Shown piece after piece: positions 1-7,700 of a stretch of 13,970 bases of DNA. The DNA is from 70-18 sp041691815. Its GTDB lineage: Bacteria > Pseudomonadota > Alphaproteobacteria > Acetobacterales > Acetobacteraceae. The notes under the pieces were generated by a model, which did not search any database, was not told the DNA's origin, and saw nothing but the letters and a program-made list of their open reading frames with translations. The stretch is from the NCBI GenBank assembly GCA_041691815.1, contig JBEPTZ010000118.1:1-13970 (forward strand). The letters are read 5' to 3'. The first letter of the stretch is position 1, and every line of letters starts with the position of its first letter. A program made the position numbers and the translations under genes.

Positions 1-1
1 G

Positions 2-1783
2 GCAAAGCCCGCCGGCACCGGCGCCCTGGCCGCAGCGCCCGCCGCCACGCCGACCGCGGCACCGCCAAGCGCCGCCGCGCCGCCGGTCGCACCCCGTCAG
101 GAGGGACCGACAGAACAGAGCGGCCCGGCCCCGGCGTATGTCCGGCCGCCGATCAACATGGTCCCCTACGGCGCCCTGGCGCAGCAGGCTCCGCAATACC
201 GCGCCATGGTCGACAAGATCGCCGGCGAGGAAGGCATCAGCCCGCGCCGGCTGGCGCTGCACTGGTATCTCGAGAGCAGGCTACACCTGACGTCGCCGGC
301 CAGCAGCGCCGGCGCGCTCGGGGTCATGCAGATGCTCCCGTCGACGCAGAACATGATCGACCCCAAGCACCAGCTCGACCCCAACAAGCTCGAGGACAGC
401 CTGCGCATGGGTGCGCGCTACATCAACTATCTCGACGGCCGATACGGCAAGGACAGCCCGTCGAGCGTCGTCGCCTACCAGGGCGGCCCGGGCACCGCCG
501 ACGCCTTCGCGAGCGACGCCAACAAGGCCCGTCAGGCATACCCGAACGGGGCAAAATACCTGTCCATGGCCTACCCGGATCACCCGGAGTTTGCGCAAAA
601 TAACTTCTCGCCGTCGCTGAGCGTCGACGGGCCGCGATTGGCGGAGGCCGGCCTCAAGTCGGGCCCCGACGGCTTCATCCACTACCTCGCGCAGACTATG
701 CCGCCAGGCACGACGGCTGGCGATGCGTGGCGCGCGGCCGAGACCTCGCTGATGGTTGCCGCCGCCAGCAAGGGCGATTACGCCGGGATGGAGCACGCCA
801 AGGACTTCGTGTTCCAGATGAGCCACCAGGGCACCAACCAGGCGCTGATGACCGCCTACAAGGCGCTCCAGGCCGGCGACGGCGTCACCGCGGCGCAGGC
901 GCTGGCCAAGGCGCATTCGTTCTTCCCGGACGGCACGATGGGCCGGTTCGGCGTCGACAAGTCGGGCAACGTGTGGGGCCAGCGTGTCGACGAGCACGAC
1001 CCCAGCAAGACGCTCGGGCCGCACTTCCAGGTCACCAAGGAGGGGATGATGCCGCTCCTGGCGCAAACCTCCGATCCGGCCAAGTTCATGAAGATGGTGC
1101 AGGACCAGCAGAAAGAAGCCGCAGACATTCGGTTCAAGAACGCCCAGGGCGAATACTATACCAAAATCCTCGACGTGCGGCAGGACATCGCCAACGCCAA
1201 TGCCGGCGCACGTCGCGACGTTGCGGCGGAGCGGAGCGCCGGCCAGCTCGATGTTGCCCGTGAGCGCGCGGAGTCGGCGGCCAAGATCGCAGCTCTCAAG
1301 GCCGACGGTGCCGCCGCCAGCACCGCTCGCGGTGACGCGATCGACAAGGAGCTGATGGGCGACGCCAACAACCCGGCGCCGTTCTCGGTCGACGGTGCCG
1401 GCAAGGCATCCACGGACCCGGCGAAGCGCGGCGCCCAGGAGGGCATCTATCGAGACCTGCGCCACCAGGGCAACGGCATCGCGCCGGGGCAGGCGGTCGA
1501 CTATGCGCGCGGGGTCTTCGACGGCCGCTACCATGTTCAGCAGGGCCAGGACGGCAGCGTTGGCATCTTTCCGGCCAACGCACCCCCGAGTTCGCGCCCG
1601 CTCGCCGTGGTCAGCGCCCGCGCCGCCGCCCGCATCCAGCACCTGCTCGGCGCTGTCCCCGGCGCTGCGTCGCAGGGTGGTGCCCTGTCCACCGCGCCGC
1701 GCTCTGCTGTCCCGTCGCGTCCCTACGTCCCGGTGCCTAGCCCGGCTACCCCGCTGACTGCGTCCGGTGGAGACCTCGGCTGA
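2..1783 (+). CDS. Soluble lytic transglycosylase domain virion protein, 5' partial
   Basis: This is probably a virion-associated peptidoglycan-cleaving protein that opens the cell wall during DNA ejection. The frame is open to the first base of the window with no stop, reading an Ala/Pro-rich stretch before the first ATG at 158, so that ATG is internal and the true start lies upstream; 593 residues are visible. In visible numbering, an SLT (family 1 lysozyme-like) domain covers about residues 60-170: likely catalytic Glu91 in the LESRLH motif, GVMQM at 107-111, and AYQGGPG at 158-164, matching the usual AYNAGPG. Residues about 355-440 are Ala/Glu/Arg-rich and probably coiled coil, and the tail is Pro/Ser-rich. 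It ends in TGATG, overlapping the next start by one base. The SLT assignment is firm. The virion role is inferred from the giant neighbour; an endolysin is less likely given its length and position. Confidence 0.85.
   Translation, partial: AKPAGTGALAAAPAATPTAAPPSAAAPPVAPRQEGPTEQSGPAPAYVRPPINMVPYGALAQQAPQYRAMVDKIAGEEGISPRRLALHWYLESRLHLTSPASSAGALGVMQMLPSTQNMIDPKHQLDPNKLEDSLRMGARYINYLDGRYGKDSPSSVVAYQGGPGTADAFASDANKARQAYPNGAKYLSMAYPDHPEFAQNNFSPSLSVDGPRLAEAGLKSGPDGFIHYLAQTMPPGTTAGDAWRAAETSLMVAAASKGDYAGMEHAKDFVFQMSHQGTNQALMTAYKALQAGDGVTAAQALAKAHSFFPDGTMGRFGVDKSGNVWGQRVDEHDPSKTLGPHFQVTKEGMMPLLAQTSDPAKFMKMVQDQQKEAADIRFKNAQGEYYTKILDVRQDIANANAGARRDVAAERSAGQLDVARERAESAAKIAALKADGAAASTARGDAIDKELMGDANNPAPFSVDGAGKASTDPAKRGAQEGIYRDLRHQGNGIAPGQAVDYARGVFDGRYHVQQGQDGSVGIFPANAPPSSRPLAVVSARAAARIQHLLGAVPGAASQGGALSTAPRSAVPSRPYVPVPSPATPLTASGGDLG
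1766..1772 (+). promoter_or_regulatory. Ribosome binding site for the giant polyvalent gene
   Basis: GGTGGAG lies inside the end of the transglycosylase gene, 10 bases before the ATG at 1783. That ATG overlaps the upstream TGA by one base, so translational coupling is likely. Confidence 0.5.
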
Positions 1784-4700
1784 TGCCCGACCCGAACCTG
1801 CCGGACGATCCGAACGCCGCCGCACCCCCGCCGCCAGCCGCGCCGGAGCCCGGCACCGACACGTTCTCCTGGCCGCCGCAGCCCGCCGGGGCCACTACGG
1901 TAGGGGCGGCACCCCGCCGCTCGGCGCTCGATGACATCATGGCGCAGCGCCAGGCGGACCGGGACAGCGTCGATCCAGCCAAGTTCGTCGGCACCGGAGA
2001 CCGCAGCACCGGTAAACCGGACGCGCACGATCCCGGGACGCTCGGCGATTTCGGCCGCCAGGTGTGGCACGCCACGCTCGGGATGGGCGAGGGCATCCTC
2101 GGTGCGGTCAGCGCAGCGCAGCGCGCCGCCGGCGCCGACCCCGAGGCCATCGCGCAGATCGAACAGACCCGCCACAGCGTCTCTGACTACGCGGCCAGCA
2201 TCGCCGATGGCATGTCGCCGAAGGCACAGGCGGCGCTGCAAGCCTCGCTGTTCGGCGGCAAAGACGACAGTGGTAAAGACCTCCCGACCCCGGGCAGCGT
2301 TGGCTGGAGTAACTACGTCGGCGCTCGCGTCGCCGAGCTCGTCCCGCAACTGATCGCGCTGGCGGTGCCCGGCGGCATCGCCGGCAAGGTGGCGACCAAG
2401 ATGGCATTCTCGGCCGCCGAGAGGGTAGGGGCCGAGGGCGCCGTGTCACTGGCGGCGAAGGCCGGCACCGCGGCGAACATCGTCACGACCGGCGGTGTCT
2501 CCGGCACGCTGTCCGCAGGCGACGCCTACAACTCCTTCACCGATGCGATCGACCACGCGAAGCCCGAGGATCTGATGGGCTCGCCGATCTACAAGGAGCT
2601 GATCGCTCGCGGCACCAGCGATACCGACGCTCGCAAGGCTCTGGTCTCGGCCATCGCGCCGGTACTGGTCGCGGCGCAGTTCTCGATTGGCGCCGTCACT
2701 GGTGTCGGGCTCGGCGGCCTCGTCACTGGCAAGGGTGCGTCGGCCATCACCAGCACGCTGGGCCGGCGTGCCGCTGCCGGTGCGGCCGAAGGCGGCGGCC
2801 TCATGGGCTTCCAGGCCGGTGCCGGCACGGCGGCGCAGCAGGCTGCCAACGTCAAGGTTGGCGTCAGCCCGAACATGGATGCCGCCGCGATCGCCAAGGC
2901 GGCGGCTGGCGGCGTGCTGGGCGGCGCGGTGCTGGGCGCCGGCCTGGGGGCGCTGCACGGCAGTAGCCCGACCCGCGCCAAGCCGGCCGAGACGCCGGTC
3001 GATCCCGCCGCCGCTGCGGCTCTCGGTGCCCGCGAGCCGACGGCGCCGACGCCGAGCCAGCCGCAGACCGAGATGTTCACCCCGGGCCAGATGGGGCACG
3101 AGGGGGATATCCCGCGCGTCCAGCCGGATATGTTCGGCGGCCAGGATCAGACTCCCGGCGCACCGCCGCGCCCGCCGCCCGGGGCACCTGGTGGCGGCGA
3201 CGGGCAGCCGTGGAGCCCGCCGATGACGGGTGCTCCCGAGGCGCCCCCTACCGTAGTGCCCGGCCAGGGCGATATGCTTGCCCCCAAGCAGGCTGAACTG
3301 CCGCTGTCTCCGCGCGGTGCGCTGGATAGCGCGCCCAAGCCCCCCGACGCACCACCCCCCGACGCACCACCCCCCGCCGCGCCGCCAGTCCAGGCCGCGC
3401 CACCCCCTGCTGCGCCGCCACCGGCAGGAGCCGCCCCTCCTGCTCCGGCTCTGGGCGCAGTGGCCCCGCCGCCGGCTCCAACACGGCGTGCTCCCGCTGT
3501 GAAGAAGCCGGCGGCTGCCGGGCCCACAGAAGCTGCGGTCGCACCTCCGGTCGCGTCATCGGTCATCACTCCCGAAGCGCAGGCCGGACTCAACGACCTC
3601 ACCTCGGCCAACAGCCCGGCGGCGAACGCTGCCCGCGACGCGCGTGACGCGAGCCGGGCGCTCGACAGCACCGCTGCCACGCTCAGCGACAGCGCGGCAC
3701 GGGGGGTTACCCCCAAGAACGTCGGCGCCGTCGCGGCGAAACTGGCCTCCAACCTGAAAACGATGGGCGTCTCGCCAGAGAACGTCGAGCGTCACGTCGC
3801 CACGCTGCGGTCGGTGGCCGCGACGATGCAGATGGACGAGCTGAAAGCGGCGCGTCTGGCCAAGAAGGCGGCCGGACCCGAACCAGCCGCTGCACCCCCC
3901 GGCGTCAAGCCGTTCGACCCCACGGCAGGAAAAAAGTCCCCTACCGTAGTGGAGCCGCCGGCCGAGCCCACCCGCGTCGACCGCGCCGCCGCCAAGACCG
4001 AGACTGATCCAACCGAGGCGCAGAAGGAGAGCGGTGATTACAAGAAGGGCCGCACCAAGATTGGCGGGCTGACGGTCGATATCGAGACGGCGAAGGGCGG
4101 GACGCGCTCTGGCATCGGCCCCGACGGTAAGCCCTGGTCGGTCGAGATGCCCGGCCACTACGGCGAAATCCTGCGCACCGAGGGCGCCGATGGTGAGCCG
4201 CTCGACGCGCATCTCGGGCCGCAGGCACACGAAGCCGAGAAGCACCCGGTATGGGTGATCGACCAGATCAACCCGAAGACCGGGTTGTTCGACGAGCACA
4301 AGCCGCAAATCGGTTTCGCCAGCCGCGACGCTGCGGTCGAAGCCTACGACAAGAGCTTCTCCGACGGGTCGGGGCCGAAGCGCCGCGGCGCCATCGTCGA
4401 GATGCCGTTCGATCGGTTCAAGGAGTGGGCAACCCACGGTGACCTGAGCGGGGCGCTGGCGTTCAAGCCCAAGCTGCAGGACACCCTGCGCGCCAAACGC
4501 GCCGCCGAGAAGGCACGCATGTCCGAGACGGGCACGCCGGTCGAGCGCACCACCGCAAAACCCCACGTCACCGAGGGCGAGGATAAGCCGCCGGTCGAGC
4601 CGCCAGCGCCGCCAGCACGCCTGGACCGTGACGCCGCCGCCAAGGTGCTGCATGGCGAGCTGCCGCCCGGCATCCTCAAGCGCGCGCTCGAGCAGATCGA

Positions 4701-7700
4701 CAACCTCATGGCGCTCAAGCACGGCGACCTGGAAGGCGCACTACGGGAGTGGGCGGGCAAGGCCGGTGACCGCGTGGCCGGATCCACGGTGCGGCGGGCC
4801 GAGGTTGCTGACCGGCTGCTGCGGCGCTTCAAGGACCGCGGATTGAACGATACCGCAAAGGTGGCGGCCGAGGCGCGCGCTGAGGCGCGCTCGCAGCCCG
4901 ACAAGATGGAAGATGCCCGCATCGCTCGCGCCTCCGACGCCGAAGCGGCAGCCGGCGACAACCACGCGATCGACGATGCGCGGGCGGCCAACGACATTGA
5001 CGTCGCACACGGTGACGATATCCACGTCGGCGACAAGGATGTGGCGGTCCCCGACGAGGACGCTATCGCCGAAGCTAAGGGCGACATCCGTAGCCTCAAA
5101 GACAAGCCAGAGGTCAAAGCCGACGGCGCCGCCGACGAGCTTCTCGGCGGCGACGAGCCGTCGCGCGGCGTGATGGACTACGGCAGCGGCGAGGCGGCCG
5201 AGCGCGCCGAGGGCTCCAACACGACCCGCAAGGGACATGACCTGCTCGACCAGCTTCGTCTCGGCGTGCTGTCCCCCGAGGAAGCGGCCCTCGAGTTCGG
5301 TGAGCAGCTCAAGGGCACCGGCGGGCGCCGCCGCGCGTTCTCCAGCTTCGCGGACTTCCTCAAGCAGCAGATCGAGCACTACGGTAGGGACGCCACCAAA
5401 AAGGATCTCCTCGAGCAGCTCGACGCCGCGCGGGCCAAACGTGCTGAGCAGGGCACCAGCACCCAGGCCAAGAGCGCCGAAACCGCGATCATCAACAAGC
5501 TCGAGCGGGAGATGCAGCGCACCTCGCCGGAGACGCTGCGCGAGCTGGAGCGCGCCCACCAGGAACTCACCGAGCCTGAGACCGCTGCGCGCGTCAGCGA
5601 GAAGGCGCAGGAGGATGCCCGCAGCCGTGCCGACGAGAACAAGGCGCTGGCCGCAGCCTCTAAGCTGACCGGCGTGGAGCCCAAGACCATCAAGCGCCTG
5701 CAGGGCATGGTCGCCTCGGCGCGCGACCGGGCGGCTATCAAGACGCTGCTGGCCGTCGAGCGCGACCATCAGGCCAACGAGGGCCATGATATCTCGGCGG
5801 AGGAACAGAACCGCCGCGACACCGCCGCCGCGCGCAAAAACGGCGTGGATATGACGGCTGTCGATAAGATGCGCGAGGGCATCGGCAAAATCGACGAGGC
5901 CGACATCGACACCGCGCTGCAGTTCCTGTTTGACCAGTTCGGCGGATCGTCGCACGCGAAGCGGGACATGCAGCGCGAAATCTCGCACATCCTCAACTCG
6001 CTCTACGGTAGTGCCGACCAGCAGATAAACACCGCCCTGCAGAAAGCCTCCGGCGCGGGCAGGTCGCTGGGTCTTCACGACGCGCTGGATGCGATCATAA
6101 AGGCCCGACCCCACGAAGACCTGGGCGTCAACCACTCGCTCGCCACCCTCGCTCGGGTGCTGCGTGGCCGGCTGCCGAACCTCGAGGTCAGGAGCATAGC
6201 GGACGGCGTCAGGCTCGGTGACATCGACAAGGCTGAGACCGCGACGCTGTCCGGCATGTATTTCACCAAATTCGGCACGCGGGATGCGGTGATATACCTG
6301 GGCCTCGACCGGGCTGGCATCGCCGCGACGATGGTGCATGAGGGTGTCCACGCGGCGAGCGTGAACTACCTGGAAAGCCCGCGCGGCCGTGATGCCATGA
6401 AGGCGCTCGAGCTTATCCGGCACGAACTCGGGGAGGTGCTCTATAACCCCGAGCGGGGTGTGGATATGGAGCGCGTCACCAAAAACCACATGGTCAACGA
6501 GAACGACGTCGCGTATGCGGCGAGCGACCCGCATGAGATGCTGACCATGATGATGACGGATGCGTCCACGCAGGCGGCGCTGCGCAACTTGAAGCCGCCC
6601 AAGGAGCTGGCGCAGAAGCTGGCCGACCTCGGCTTCACGGAGCCGGTGTCGAGCGCCTGGGGCTACTTCAAGGCGTTCGTGCGCCGCGCCCTGGGCCTGC
6701 CGGACAAGGGCGGCCCGGTTACCGACACCATGCTCGACCATGCGCTGCGGGTCGGCGCGCAGGTGCTCGACCGTGCCCACCAGGACAACCTCAACCAGGA
6801 CCGCCACGGCAACAACGCATGGAAGGGCGAGAGCGACGGCTTCGGCCCGAGCACCTACGCCCGTCGCTCCGCGCCAACCTCCGAGGAACGCACCCACTAC
6901 GGTAGGGATGTGGCCGACACGGTTATGGACGTGATCCACTCCGCCGACCCCAAGGGCGTCGGTGACACCTTCCGCCGGGCGCTGCTGCAGGGCGCCAACA
7001 TGGACAGCATCGTACGGTGGAACCGCAAGCTGTTCACCCGGGACGGCAAGAATGGGCTGGTCCAGCTCCGCTCCGCCATGGAGTCGATCGCACACAGCGC
7101 CAATGAGTTCCACACCCGCTTCTCCGACACCGTGGCGGACCTGACCGGCAAGCTGCGCGCCGGGGACAGCGAGGGCCTGTCGCGACTGATGAATGACGCC
7201 ACGCTGGCCGAGGCCCGCCTGGGCACCACTGACGCCGCTGCCAACGCGCACCACACGACGCCGGAGGCGCAGGACAAGCTGGCGGCGCTGCAGGCCCGCT
7301 ACGACGCACTGTCACCGGCAGCCAAGACGGCCTACGGCGAGACCCGGGCGCACTACGACACGGTGTTCCGCATGGAGCGCAAGGCGCGCGTGGATGCCCT
7401 CATTCGGTCGGTGCTGCCCGACGCGACGCCGGCGCAGGCCGACACGGTCCGCTCGCTTATGCAGACCCGCAAGGGGCTGGACGAGTTCCTGTCCGGCGGC
7501 AAGGAGGAGGTCGCCAATGCGTTCGGCGCCGACTGGAAAGGCCAGCGCGACCTGGTGCGCGGCATCGCCCAACTCCACCGCCAGGGCTTCGTGCGGGGTG
7601 ACTACTTCCCGCTGCGCCGGTTCGGCGACTATGTGGTCCGCTACGGTAGTGCGGCCGAGAACAACCTCGGCGTCGAGATGTTCGAGAAGCGCGGTGACGC

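Noticed and set aside
158..160. ATG at 158 as the start of the transglycosylase gene
   Set aside because: The same frame is open to the first base with similar Ala/Pro-rich composition, and no ribosome binding site precedes this ATG, so it is an internal methionine.
281..1825. Minus-strand open frame of 514 codons
   Set aside because: It is antisense to the SLT gene, shows no domain or ribosome binding site, and has biased shadow composition.
3702..3714. GGGGG-TTA-CCCCC hairpin inside the giant gene
   Set aside because: It is short, has a tight three-base loop, lies within coding sequence and is expected in DNA this rich in G and C.
5178..5186. CTACGGCAG as another dispersed site
   Set aside because: It has one mismatch and uses the preferred codons TAC GGC AGC, and the flanks do not match, so chance is sufficient.
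4741..7254. Long minus-strand open frame (837 codons) opposite the giant gene
   Set aside because: It is a shadow frame produced by the high G+C and codon bias of the giant gene. It has no recognisable motifs, and the plus strand carries clear domains.
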